Assembly: GCF_008369295.1 (NCBI RefSeq)
Contig: NZ_VOBG01000009.1
Span: 153,690 to 217,689, forward strand
Reading direction: 5' to 3'
Source of the DNA: Pseudomonas sp. ANT_H4
GTDB lineage: Bacteria > Pseudomonadota > Gammaproteobacteria > Pseudomonadales > Pseudomonadaceae
Length of the DNA: 64,000 nucleotides
The translations under genes and the position numbers were made by a program. Below are positions 54,329 through 63,106 of the stretch, piece after piece. Within the stretch, counting starts at the first letter, position 1; each line of letters starts with the position of its first letter. The notes beneath the pieces are model-generated. The model was given only the letters and a program-made list of their open reading frames with translations. It searched no databases and was not told the DNA's origin.

Positions 54329-55035
54329 AGTTCACCAGGGCATCTTCGAAGTCGCGCTTGTGGTGCCAGCGATGAATCTTGGCGACCCCGAGCACATACC
54401 GCAACCCATCCCACCCGGTAGTCCAGGTTCGAGTGCTGAAAGGCCAGATGCGCGGTCAGGATACCGAACCAGGTGGCAACCACTGCCGAAGGCGCGCCGA
54501 ATGCAAACAGCACCACCAATCCCGGTCCCGCCATGAGTGCGGCATGTAGGGGATGCCGGCGCTCACCGTTCATCCAGTACAAGCGCTCGGCACTGTGGTG
54601 AATCATATGAAAACGCCATAGCCAGGGTACGTGGTGGCTGATCCGGTGCATGGCGTACAGGCTCAGATCGAGCACGGCGGCAACCAGCAGCAGCTGCAGC
54701 CACAGCGGGCTTTCAACTGGAAAGACACGAACGGAAGCTGGTACCGCATCGCCCAGCCTAGCCAAGTTTTCGGCGGTGAACTGGATGACGGAAAGATTCA
54801 CTAGCATATGCACCAGGTCGGTCAGGGTGTCCTGGTGATCCTCCAGCCAGCCCTGGCGGAAAGGTTGGATGCGTTCCAGCGCCGCCACAGCCAAAAGACC
54901 GACTGCGGCAACCAAGGGTGTGCTGGGCCAATACGGCACACCGGCGTACAAGGCCCTGACCATGAAGGCAGCGCTGCCACCAAACACGAGCGGGTAACTC
55001 AACCAGCGCAGGGCAAATTGAAGGGAAGTGGACAT
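54168..55035 (-). pseudogene. Sterol desaturase/fatty acid hydroxylase, frameshifted
   Basis: Start ATG at 55035. The frame runs to FQHSNLDYRVGW near 54410, then the protein continues in another frame (LRYVLGVAKIHRWHHKRDFED ...) to a stop at 54168. His boxes HRISHH and HMIHHSAE, then RWHHKRD, are typical of the diiron hydroxylase family. Total about 288 residues. The frameshift probably inactivates it unless it is a sequencing error. Its 3' 160 bases lie inside the inverted repeat. Confidence 0.75.
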
Positions 55036-55103
55036 CGCTCAGCTCCTGTGTAGAGAGCCTTCATGGTATGTGGAGAGGACGTCGTTCGACTTGAACGAAA
55101 GAG

Positions 55104-55643
55104 CTATGACGCCTGGAGCCCTACCTCAGCTAGGGCAGAGGACGGATCGATGCCCAGCAGCATTCTGAATGTCCGGGAGAAATGCGCCGAATCGGAAAAG
55201 CCCGCCGCATGCGCGGCTTCGGTCAACCGGCCCCCTTGAGCCATATGTTGAAGGGCTTGGGTGAGGCGCAGCCATTTGACGTAACTGCGCAATGGCACAC
55301 CTGTTTGCTCCACGAACCAATGGGAAAAGCGTGTCGGGGATAGATGCACCAACGCAGCCATTACCTCACGCCCCATTTGGCCTTCGCGCAGCGTTGCGGT
55401 GACTTTGGTCAGGCGCGGATCGCGGATTGGCGGATCGGGAAGCCGCAACAGCTGACGTACCTGTGCCTGCAACTGGACAGCTGCATGCCCCGACGTACTC
55501 AACGCCTCGACTATCGCAACAACGTCGGCAGGGAGTATCTCCATCAGCCTCGCGGCTCCGCTCATCCGCAAGGCACGTACCTCATCGGACAGCACATCCA
55601 GGTAGATCGAGAGGACATGCCCTGCACACAGCCGGTGCTTCAA
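55104..55643 (-). CDS. AraC-family regulator, probably N-terminally clipped
   Basis: 179 residues. C-terminal AraC double HTH: LVHLSPTRFSHWFVEQTGVPLRSYVKWLRLTQAL and AHAAGFSDSAHFSRTFRMLLGI. The upstream sensor domain is cut short (only ~75 residues before the HTH), ending near the element terminus. Likely regulated the desaturase next to it. Function now doubtful. Confidence 0.75.
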   Translation of the reverse strand: MKHRLCAGHVLSIYLDVLSDEVRALRMSGAARLMEILPADVVAIVEALSTSGHAAVQLQAQVRQLLRLPDPPIRDPRLTKVTATLREGQMGREVMAALVHLSPTRFSHWFVEQTGVPLRSYVKWLRLTQALQHMAQGGRLTEAAHAAGFSDSAHFSRTFRMLLGIDPSSALAEVGLQAS

Positions 55644-55766
55644 GCCTGCCGGAGTGAGGATGCCAGGCCCACCGAATCAAGGCGTTGTTCAGTAACACAC
55701 TCGACCCGACTCGGGCCGTCGAATTACGCGACAAGATGCTGGCAGCGGGCTTGCCGGTCTGAGCCC

Positions 55767-55837
55767 TGTCATTTGCAGCTAATGCTGGCTGGCGACGATG
55801 GAATGCAGGTCGGGGCGTTCTCAAATACAGGTCGTTA
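55767..55837 (-). repeat. Element terminus, middle copy
   Basis: TCATTTGCAGCTAATGCTGGC at the inner end and CAGGTCGTTA at the outer end, homologous to the right terminus at 58435-58528 but diverged in between. Confidence 0.6.
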
Positions 55838-55910
55838 CAGCTAGAGAGCCTATAATGATGATCAGGCTCGCGAAAACCTAGCTTCGCCGAGCAAACACGA
55901 GGAGATGAAG

Positions 55911-56243
55911 ATGGTAGATGTCGCAAATACACGTCCGGAGGGCCAGGGACATGGGCTGCTTTGTCCTGCCTGCAGGGTCGATCTGGTCATGAGCGAGCGC
56001 CAGGGCATCGAGATCGACTATTGTCCGAAATGCCGTGGCGTTTGGCTGGATCGAGGCGAGCTCGACAAGATCATCGAGCGCAGCGCCGACGCTGGCCCCG
56101 CTCAAACCCAAACCTACGCACCGAAGCCCGCACCGCAACAGGGGCAGCCTAGTCCGTCCCAAGGCTACTACGATGACGGTCATGGTTCGGGGCACGGAGG
56201 ACACCGTCGCAAGCGATCATTCCTGTCAGATCTCTTCGACTGA
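55911..56243 (+). CDS. Zinc-ribbon (zf-TFIIB) protein
   Basis: 110 residues from the ATG at 55911 (GAGGAG six bases upstream). CPACRVDL ... YCPKCRGVWLDRGELDKI is the zf-TFIIB signature. Gly/His-rich tail (HGSGHGGHRRKR). Often linked with metal-handling genes; begins the metal module with the CDF gene 55 bases on. Confidence 0.85.
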   Translation: MVDVANTRPEGQGHGLLCPACRVDLVMSERQGIEIDYCPKCRGVWLDRGELDKIIERSADAGPAQTQTYAPKPAPQQGQPSPSQGYYDDGHGSGHGGHRRKRSFLSDLFD

Positions 56244-56298
56244 GATCTTTGCTTCGGGACCGCTGCGGCGCCCTTCCACTGATTACTGAGGATCAAAC

Positions 56299-57216
56299 AT
56301 GGGCGCAGGGCATTCACACGCGGTGGCAGTTCCGCCCGGAACCGCAGCGGGACGGCATAAGAGCAGACTCGTAGGGGCGCTCGCCCTCACCACGACGTTC
56401 ATGGTGGTTGAGGTGATCGGCGGCCTGTGGACGGGCAGCCTTGCGCTCCTCGCGGATGCGGCGCACATGCTGACCGACGCTGGCGGCCTTGCCCTGGCGC
56501 TGATCGCCGTCCGTTTTGCGGAACGCCCGGCGACGCCGCAGAAAACCTACGGTTTTGCTCGCATGGAGGTACTGTCGGCGCTTACGAATGCCGTCGTGCT
56601 CCTTCTACTGACCGTTTATATCTTCTACGAGGCCTATCAGCGTTTCCTGAACCCGCCGGAAATTCTAGCTGGACCGATGCTTGCCGTGGCGGTGGTCGGG
56701 CTTGTGGTCAACTTGATCAGCATGAGGCTCCTGTCCGCCGGGTCGTCGGAAAGCCTCAATGTAAAGGGAGCCTATTTCGAGGTGCTCAGCGACATGCTGG
56801 GCTCGCTCGGCGTCATCGTCGCCGCAGGCGTCATCATGCTCACCGGCTGGACGCTGGCCGATCCGATCATCGGCGCTGGCATCGGGCTTTTTATCATTCC
56901 GCGCACGTGGATATTGTTGAAGCAGGCAATCCACATCCTGATGGAAGGCACGCCGCCCCAAGTCAATATAGCGCTGCTGGAGCGAAAGTTGCTGGACATT
57001 TCCGGCGTGACAGCCGTCCACGATCTTCATGTCTGGACGATAACCTCCGGCATCGACGCCATGAGCTGCCACCTGGTCGTGGCCGACATGGCCCAGGCGC
57101 GGATGACGCTTATCAGCGCAAATGAGGCGATGAAGACCGGTTTCGGCCTGACACATGCGACGATCCAGATCGAGGATCAGAACCTGCGTGAGGCTGAGTG
57201 CGAATTAAGGCTATAG
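56299..57216 (+). CDS. CDF-family divalent metal exporter (CzcD/ZitB-like)
   Basis: 305 residues, six membrane helices. Site A: HMLTD in TM2 (H, D) and EVLSDMLGS in TM5 (E, D; E in place of the usual His). C-terminal cytosolic domain with HDLHVWTITSG and CHLVV. Exports Zn, Co, Cd or similar by proton antiport across the inner membrane. High GC and codon use differ from the plasmid core, so acquisition is likely. Confidence 0.93.
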   Translation: MGAGHSHAVAVPPGTAAGRHKSRLVGALALTTTFMVVEVIGGLWTGSLALLADAAHMLTDAGGLALALIAVRFAERPATPQKTYGFARMEVLSALTNAVVLLLLTVYIFYEAYQRFLNPPEILAGPMLAVAVVGLVVNLISMRLLSAGSSESLNVKGAYFEVLSDMLGSLGVIVAAGVIMLTGWTLADPIIGAGIGLFIIPRTWILLKQAIHILMEGTPPQVNIALLERKLLDISGVTAVHDLHVWTITSGIDAMSCHLVVADMAQARMTLISANEAMKTGFGLTHATIQIEDQNLREAECELRL

Positions 57217-57349
57217 TGCTAGCAGGGGAAGGCGACTGGACAACCGGCCGGACGAACGCGACGGCGATGGTTGGCGCTGCGGGTGGACGTGCTTGAAGAA
57301 CGGGCCGGTTTCCCTGGAAATCTTGCCCCGGCGAAAAACGGAGACCGAG

Positions 57350-57808
57350 ATGGGAAAACATGGCCACCATGACCGCGGGTATCGCGATAGTTACTATCGG
57401 AGAAACGATCGCGATCCGAAGATGACGGGGGAGCCGGTCGATTATGATGCGCGTCCGAGCCTGCCGAGAAAACTGCCGATGGCTGTCGTTCTTGTCGGCC
57501 TCGTTCTGTGGTCGCTTCTCGCCTGGGTCGGTTATGCCCTGGTTGATCCCGTCCTCGGCTGGGTGGCGGCCAATGCCGGCCTCCTGGTGGACGGCGGGAA
57601 GGGCCTCGCGACCGGAGCCGGCAAGGAGGTTGGCAGTGTCGTCGATAATCTCAACGTTAGCGGCTTTTTGGGACAAGCCATCGCCTTGCTCCGAGTCATC
57701 GTGAAGCCGGCGATTATTGTTCTCTGGGTGATCGGTACCCTTGTCCTCATTGCCGCGCCCGTGATTCTGCCGAGGGTCGGCCGGCTGCTTGGTGGGCGCC
57801 GGCACTGA
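57350..57808 (+). CDS. Membrane protein of the metal module
   Basis: 152 residues from the ATG at 57350 (GGAG nine bases upstream). His/Arg/Tyr-rich N-terminus (GKHGHHDRGYRDSYYRR) and two membrane helices. Such proteins follow CDF genes in alphaproteobacterial clusters, as far as I recall. Function unknown. Confidence 0.65.
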   Translation: MGKHGHHDRGYRDSYYRRNDRDPKMTGEPVDYDARPSLPRKLPMAVVLVGLVLWSLLAWVGYALVDPVLGWVAANAGLLVDGGKGLATGAGKEVGSVVDNLNVSGFLGQAIALLRVIVKPAIIVLWVIGTLVLIAAPVILPRVGRLLGGRRH

Positions 57809-57861
57809 TCGCGTCTGCCAACTTCTGCAACCATGACAGCGGCTCGAACCGCATCACCGAC

Positions 57862-57975
57862 TCATTGAGCACCCCGTCGGTCTTTAGGATCTGCTTCAGG
57901 GGCGGCATTCTTGAGTGGGGCGAGATAGCGCAAGGTCACATAGGTGACCGCGCTTAGGATCACGGCGATAGCCCA
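57862..57975 (-). pseudogene. 3' remnant of a membrane protein gene
   Basis: Minus frame WAIAVILSAVTYVTLRYLAP then KNAAPEADPKDRRGAQ and stop. No start in frame; the 5' part is missing. Confidence 0.5.
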
Positions 57976-58035
57976 TCATGTGTTGAATTGCATCCAAAAA
58001 TACCCACTTTCAGGGGTAATTTGGCACCAGCCGGT

Positions 58036-58119
58036 TCATGTTTTTAGCGCTGCAGACGTCTTGGTCAACAAATCCGGCAAGTTGGCCAGGCCCTGCGCAC
58101 AGGGGCGTACCAGCAGATC
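58036..58119 (-). pseudogene. 3' remnant of an unknown gene
   Basis: Minus frame DLLVRPCAQGLANLPDLLTK then TSAALKT and stop, truncated exactly at the inverted-repeat edge (58118). Confidence 0.45.
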
Positions 58120-58528
58120 GGCGAATTTCTGATGGTGTGGGATCGGCTATTTGGGACGTTCTACGACAGTACAGGAAAGCAGGTCGACGCCAATGTCGGC
58201 TTGCGTGAGAGGGACTATCCCAAAGGTTACCTTGGTCAGTTGACCGAACCCTTTGGGCGAGACCGAGCCCGCACATAGCGTAGTGGGCCTCAAAGCTGTA
58301 GGCCCCACGCGTTTGCTCGAAGCAGGGTAGGCAGTGGTTGCTTGGGCCTCAACGTGCGACTTTTCTGGATTCTACGCGTGCCCATATAGGAGCTGATGCA
58401 GCCTTTGATCATCTACCTATAAACCCCGTCATTTGCAGCTAATGCTGGCCGGGCCGGACAGTCGCAGTTAATCCTGGTCGGAAAACGCCTTGATTGCAGG
58501 TCGGCGCGTTTTCAAATGCAGGTCGTTA
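58118..58528 (-). repeat. 411-bp inverted repeat, right copy
   Basis: Mirror of 53918-54328, containing the last ~48 codons of the desaturase (GEFLMVWDRLFGTFYDSTGK and on) and the terminus. The end has four sub-repeats of about 18 bases with consensus GCAGTTAATGCTGGTCGG. Confidence 0.9.
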
Positions 58529-58645
58529 AACGTAGTAGGGCAATGCTACGAAGTGTCCTATGCGCGCGGTGTTGGCAAAGTGAAGGGGGAGCTATCGCAG
58601 GAGGAAGGCGCCAAGCTTCAGAACAGGAAGGTCAACAAAATCTGA
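58529..58645 (+). pseudogene. 3' remnant, KfrB-like C-terminus
   Basis: Open frame from the repeat edge to TGA at 58645: VVGQCYEVSYARGVGKVKGEL then SQEEGAKLQNRKVNKI. Pattern G-x-x-Y-E-V-S-Y-x-R-G-x-G-x-V resembles the end of KfrB-type domains. The 5' part is lost. Confidence 0.45.
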
Positions 58646-58683
58646 TGAACGCCGGCCGCTAGAGAGGCCGGTGCGACCATAGA

Positions 58684-58713
58684 AAAAGGCCGGGATTATT
58701 CCTGGTCTTTTTT
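58684..58713 (+). terminator. Terminator
   Basis: AAAGGCCGGG / CCTGGTCTTT-type imperfect stem with loop ATTATT, then seven T. Confidence 0.7.
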
Positions 58714-58742
58714 TAGTCGCTAAATGAACGAGAGCTAGCCCG

Positions 58743-58970
58743 ATGAACGATCAAACCAAGCCTAATGCCACTGAAAACGGCCACGAAGCAATGCACAAGT
58801 TAGCCCAATCGGTTCCGGACCGGGCAAGCACGGATTTGCACGGCCCCGATTTCGCGACGCTGACCGAGCTTGAATTAAATCTCTTCCGCGCCCTGCGTGC
58901 TGAAGGCCAAAAATTTGGCCTGATCGTGAGCGTTGAGGTTATGGACGACAGTGAGGACATTCAGAGCTAG
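58743..58970 (+). CDS. Small hypothetical protein (75 aa)
   Basis: 75 residues, weak ribosome site. Acidic, helical: TLTELELNLFRALRAEGQKF, then VSVEVMDDSED. Unknown. Confidence 0.5.
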   Translation: MNDQTKPNATENGHEAMHKLAQSVPDRASTDLHGPDFATLTELELNLFRALRAEGQKFGLIVSVEVMDDSEDIQS

Positions 58971-59032
58971 CGACCGCATCCCCGTCGCAGCAGTCCGACA
59001 GGGTGATTTTAGATTTTTGTCGCAGCCCCCCC

Positions 59033-60733
59033 TTATTTTGGTATTTTTACTGGGTGATGCTCAGATGTTTGTGCGAGCTTTAATGGTGTCAACGCTTTGG
59101 CTTGGCAGGTACTGAACAGATCTAGCTCTTGGCGATATGCTGAAGTTTGAATACCCATCAACCCTAATACAGAATGGAATAAGTTGTCATGGGACAGCGA
59201 TACACCACGTTGTTCCTTCAAACATTGAGGATTGAGGTTTTGACGCGACTGCATGTCTTTGGAGATCCAGAGTATCATGGGGATACTAGTCTGCTCGCTG
59301 GGAGCCATAGCATAAGGAAGTCCGTGCAAGTAAAGCCCATTCTCTCCGAGGGACTCACCGTGATCAGAGACATAAAGCATCGCTGTATCAAAACGTTCAG
59401 CGTTACGCTTTAGCAGGTCGATCGTTTGCCCAAGTACGTAGTCCGTATAACCAAGACTGTTATCATAGGCACTGACAATGCTTTCGCGCGTACAACGTTC
59501 AAGTTGGTTATTGTCGCAAACGGGCCCGAATCGTTCGAACGCTGGTGGATAGCGCTTGAAATAGGATGGGCCGTGACTGCCTTTCATGTGTAGCACCACG
59601 ATTGAATCCCGCTGCTGTTGATCCAAGTATGCTTGTAAATCTTGCAATAAAATTTCATCGTAACACTCGTCGGCTCTGCATAATCCCAGCGTTTTCTGAT
59701 TGTTCAATTTTTCATTTGGTACTCGGTCGCAAATACCTTTGCAACCTGAGTTATTGTCTCTCCAAATTACCGATACACCGGCCCGCTGCAATACGTCTAA
59801 TAGTCCTTCTCTACGCAGCGCCATACCGTCTTTGTATCCTTCTTTACCCACGTCCAGGAACATGCAGGGTAAAGAAACGGCCGTAGCTGTTCCACATGAG
59901 CTGACATTGGTAAAACTTAAGACACCACGACTGGCTAATTCCGGATTGGTATCCCGGGTATAGCCATTGAGGGAGAAATTCGCGGACCTAGCGGTTTCAC
60001 CCACCATCAGTACCGTTAGCCGTGGTTTGCGTACATCAACAGTAGCTTCTTCACGGCGGGCATCAGCACCAATGATTTTTAATTCGGTGGGAACTGCTAG
60101 CTGGCGACGCGTATACCCATGGATTGCCGAAACCACATTCGACGGAACCAACATCAATCGGAGTTCGCGATGGTTACGCATCAGCGATGCATAGGATTGA
60201 TAAAGCGTAAATACGATGATCGCCAAGCAGGTTAGCGCGACCGCCATACCCATCAATCGATGAGCAAGTGCGCGGGACCACGATCGTTGGATCAAACGGA
60301 CTCGAGTGATAATCAGCAACGGAATAACACCAAAGCCCAGCATCCACAGCAGTAGTTCCCAGTTCAGTAGGTCCATGGCCTCGGAACTGTCCGTTTGCAT
60401 CACATTCGTTAGCATGCTGTAATCAATTACTATGCCATAGCTATTCATAAAGTAACTCGTTGCTGCCGCAACCAGCAGCACGATAGCTAGCACAGGTTTT
60501 ATCAAGTGCCCCCAAGCCATCACGCTGAGCAATATGTATAGCCAAATCAACACAAACCAAGGCAGGCTAAGCACGAATATGGTGTTTCCGTCCTGTAGGC
60601 CTCCCACGCCTTGCCATACAGCTCGCCAAAATGGCCAGTTACTCAACAATAGAAGCCAAGTTGAAACTGCAAGGATTAACTGGTTACTACCGAGTGTGAT
60701 TTCCCAACTGCGAATGGGTACTTTGTTATTCAT
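59033..60733 (-). CDS. eptA: Phosphoethanolamine--lipid A transferase (EptA/MCR family)
   Basis: 566 residues, five N-terminal membrane helices (to ~190), then a periplasmic sulfatase-type domain. Catalytic residues: E246 in VGETARSANFSLNGYTRD and nucleophile T284 in GTATAVSLPCMF; the metal-binding YVSDHGESLGE is present. Modifies lipid A phosphates with phosphoethanolamine, which lowers polymyxin binding. On a plasmid this is a potential polymyxin-tolerance gene. An IS3 remnant is adjacent, with OmpR-type regulator and sensor kinase genes nearby. Degree of similarity to named mcr alleles cannot be judged here. Confidence 0.9.
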   Translation of the reverse strand: MNNKVPIRSWEITLGSNQLILAVSTWLLLLSNWPFWRAVWQGVGGLQDGNTIFVLSLPWFVLIWLYILLSVMAWGHLIKPVLAIVLLVAAATSYFMNSYGIVIDYSMLTNVMQTDSSEAMDLLNWELLLWMLGFGVIPLLIITRVRLIQRSWSRALAHRLMGMAVALTCLAIIVFTLYQSYASLMRNHRELRLMLVPSNVVSAIHGYTRRQLAVPTELKIIGADARREEATVDVRKPRLTVLMVGETARSANFSLNGYTRDTNPELASRGVLSFTNVSSCGTATAVSLPCMFLDVGKEGYKDGMALRREGLLDVLQRAGVSVIWRDNNSGCKGICDRVPNEKLNNQKTLGLCRADECYDEILLQDLQAYLDQQQRDSIVVLHMKGSHGPSYFKRYPPAFERFGPVCDNNQLERCTRESIVSAYDNSLGYTDYVLGQTIDLLKRNAERFDTAMLYVSDHGESLGENGLYLHGLPYAMAPSEQTSIPMILWISKDMQSRQNLNPQCLKEQRGVSLSHDNLFHSVLGLMGIQTSAYRQELDLFSTCQAKALTPLKLAQTSEHHPVKIPK

Positions 60734-60787
60734 GGGTACTCCGGAATATCTCGACGTATCCAGGCGCGAACTGCCACCGGAGTGTCA

Positions 60788-60931
60788 CTATGTTTTAGGT
60801 AAGAAAAAATCGCCAAGGGCGCGGTGCAACTCGTGGATGCACCAGTGACCCTGAACGTTCTGGTCAGCTAGTTGGCGATCCGCGACTAGCCAAACCGCCA
60901 GACACCCCAAACTAATGAAAATCTTTTTCAT
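60788..60931 (-). CDS. Small ORF between IS remnant and eptA (47 aa)
   Basis: 47 residues: MKKIFISLGCLAVWLVADRQ, then ADQNVQGHWCIHELH. Starts in TCATGA overlapping the IS orfA stop, and ends 55 bases before eptA. Hydrophobic N-terminus suggests a signal or anchor. Could be chance, or a small eptA-associated protein. Confidence 0.4.
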   Translation of the reverse strand: MKKIFISLGCLAVWLVADRQLADQNVQGHWCIHELHRALGDFFLPKT

Positions 60932-61476
60932 GAGGCAATCCCCCAGTAGTCGTTGAGCTTTTTTCGCAGCACCAACAACGCGGCTGTTTCAGCGAGCGCC
61001 TTGTCTTTGCGGCGCAGTTCGCGCTCAAGTTCCTGGATGCGTTTCTTGTCCTTGCGGGCTTGCTCGCGGTCGTCTTTTTGCTGGGCCTTTTCCGATTTCT
61101 GGCCGGTGATGAAGGCTTGTCGCCAGGCCGTGATTTGCTCGGGGTAAAGGCCTTTGCGGCGGCAATACTCGCCCAGCTCGATCTCGGACAAACCGGACGC
61201 TTCAAGGACGACAGCAAACTTGGTTTCGGCTGACCAGCTCTGAGTCGATTGCTTGTTTTCGGACACTGCATTTCCTTCAGAACTGAGCTGCTTGCGCCAG
61301 TTGGACAAAGACATTTCGCTGACCCCTTCGCGCCGGGAGACCTCGGCCATCGACAGGTTCAGCGGGGGAAGCAGCATCTTGAGTAATGCGGCTCTGCGTT
61401 CAGGTGAATAATACGGCACGACCAGTCTCTTTCCGCCCCCGATGTGCTTTTTTAGGAAAATTCGGAGAGGCGACAA
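60928..61476 (-). mobile_element. IS3-family orfA; orfB missing
   Basis: 182-residue orfA with HTH (LLPPLNLSMAEVSRREGVSEM) and a leucine-zipper-like C-terminus (IQELERELRRKDKALAETAALL). No orfB (DDE integrase) follows; eptA lies where it should be. An end with TGTCAGG at 61487-61481 looks like the IS terminus. The element is therefore truncated. Confidence 0.75.
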
Positions 61477-61487
61477 CTATCCTGACA

Positions 61488-61890
61488 CCGGGGGATTTAC
61501 GCCCCCAAAACGCGCAGCTTGTTTGTTCACTAATAAATATTTGATGGTCTAAAAAACTGCGAGCATCGATTTCAGGCGGCTGGATTCGATCAGAAGTCGA
61601 CACGTCCGCAGGATCCTATGACGCGTAGATTTTTTGCACGCTCAATGTACTGCTGAGAAGTTATCAGAATGGTGACTGAAGAATTACAAATTTGTTATAA
61701 GCCCCTCAGCCGCGGACAATTCGTCTAAGATCTATTTAGTGTGGAAGCTTGTATGTTTTACCTCGATTGCGTAGAGGAGGCTCGAAAAATACGTGATAAC
61801 TTCTTACTGACTAAAGCCTAAAATGTACGAGTGAAGTTATCTATGCGAGTATAAGGATATTTTATATTTAGTGTCGAGATTTTATAAAAA
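61488..61890. promoter_or_regulatory. Upstream region of the response regulator
   Basis: No credible gene. AT-rich, with ATTACAAATTTGTTAT near 61685, a possible binding site. A promoter for the regulator is expected here; I cannot place it confidently. Confidence 0.35.
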
Positions 61891-62568
61891 ATGCGTATTT
61901 TGATAATAGAAGACGAGCTGAAAACCGCCCATTATTTACACCAGGGGCTGACCGAAAGTGGATTTGTCGTTGATTGCGTCGCCAGCGGAATCGATGGCTT
62001 ACGCTTAGTCTCCCAACAGGCGTATGATCTTGTAGTGCTCGATGCAAACTTACCGCAACGGGGCGGCTGGGGTCTGCTTGTAAGTATTCGCAAGGTCATT
62101 ATTGCGCCCATCATGATACTTACCGTTAACGGTAGTCTGGAGGACAAAATCAAAGGATTCGATCTAGGCGCCGACGATTACATGGTCAAACCAATTGAGT
62201 TTCCAGAACTGTTGGCCCGAGTACGTACTCTGATGCGTCGCACTGAATTGTCGGCATTGCCCGACGTACTATGTGTCGGCGACCTGGAACTCGATCTGGG
62301 TAGACACCGGGTCTTTCGCGCCAGACAGCGGATTGAACTGACCAATAAGGAGTTCGCCTTGCTAGATCTCTTGATGCGCCAGACTGGTACGACGCTGTCG
62401 CGCACGCAAATCATGTCCTCTGTCTGGGGGCTGAATGCTGATTGCGACACCAATGTTGTTGAGGTAGCAATGAGAAGGCTTCGGGCCAAGATTGATGATC
62501 CTTTCAACAACAAGCTGATCCATACCTTGCGCGGTGTTGGATATGTTCTCGAAACGCGCGATCATTGA
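61891..62568 (+). CDS. OmpR/PhoB-type response regulator (heavy-metal type)
   Basis: 225 residues. Receiver with D51 in LVVLDANLP, T78 and K100; winged-helix DNA-binding domain from ~128 (ELTNKEFALLDLLMRQTG, VEVAMRRLRAKID). Closest in outline to CopR/CzcR/IrlR regulators, but diverged (ILTVNGSLEDK; MVKPIEF). No kinase gene follows in the same direction. Could control eptA or metal genes (inference). Confidence 0.88.
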   Translation: MRILIIEDELKTAHYLHQGLTESGFVVDCVASGIDGLRLVSQQAYDLVVLDANLPQRGGWGLLVSIRKVIIAPIMILTVNGSLEDKIKGFDLGADDYMVKPIEFPELLARVRTLMRRTELSALPDVLCVGDLELDLGRHRVFRARQRIELTNKEFALLDLLMRQTGTTLSRTQIMSSVWGLNADCDTNVVEVAMRRLRAKIDDPFNNKLIHTLRGVGYVLETRDH

Positions 62569-63106
62569 GTTCTATTAATTTTTTAAGTTGTGCGCTATAA
62601 TCGGCATTGAATTTAAATTCAGAATGCACAAATATTTACTCTAAAATTCAGTTCTATTAGATTCCTAATCGTCTCCGGGGTGCGGCGGTACTGCTCATGG
62701 CTGATTCTGATACTTCTAAGACTCTGCTATGAGCCTGTTAAACATACTGTGCGCTGACGCTGTCATTGCCTTCAATAATTTTTGCTGAAAGTCGTGGTGA
62801 TCGCAACGTTGGCAACGCCATGGAAACAAATCAGAAAGCAATGGCCGCCTACGCCGCGCAAAAAAGGCTGGACCGCTCCGGAAGTTCAGAAATACTGCTA
62901 TAGAATGAAGCTTGATATCGCAAAAGTGGTAAAGTGGTGAGTACGACCCCACCAATTCGCTTTTGCAACATTGTACCTTTTCGAATGACCTATGAGGACT
63001 CAGCTGGAAAGTTTCACACTATTGAATACTAAATTATGGGTGTGTGTCGTAACACGCACGAATGAACGGATGACGTGAATAAGGGCTTTTTTTTCTATGG
63101 TTGGTG
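62569..63106. other. Intergenic region
   Basis: About 540 bases between converging regulator and kinase genes. AT-rich. A 27-codon frame METNQKAMAAYAAQ (62820-62903) may be a remnant. Nothing else supported. Confidence 0.35.

Larger units (their letters stand above)
53918..55837. mobile_element. 1.9-kb element without transposase
   Basis: Bounded by related inverted ends: TAACGACCTGCATTTGA at 53918 and, reversed, TAACGACCTGTATTTGA ending at 55837. Each end is ~90 bases long with four sub-repeats. Cargo: a frameshifted sterol desaturase and a clipped AraC gene. No target duplication is apparent. Family unknown; resembles a mobile cassette moved by a transposase elsewhere. Confidence 0.55.

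Noticed and set aside
56427..57125. 232-codon frame overlapping the CDF gene
   Set aside because: Shadow frame in high-GC DNA; the CDF frame has clear membrane helices and metal motifs.
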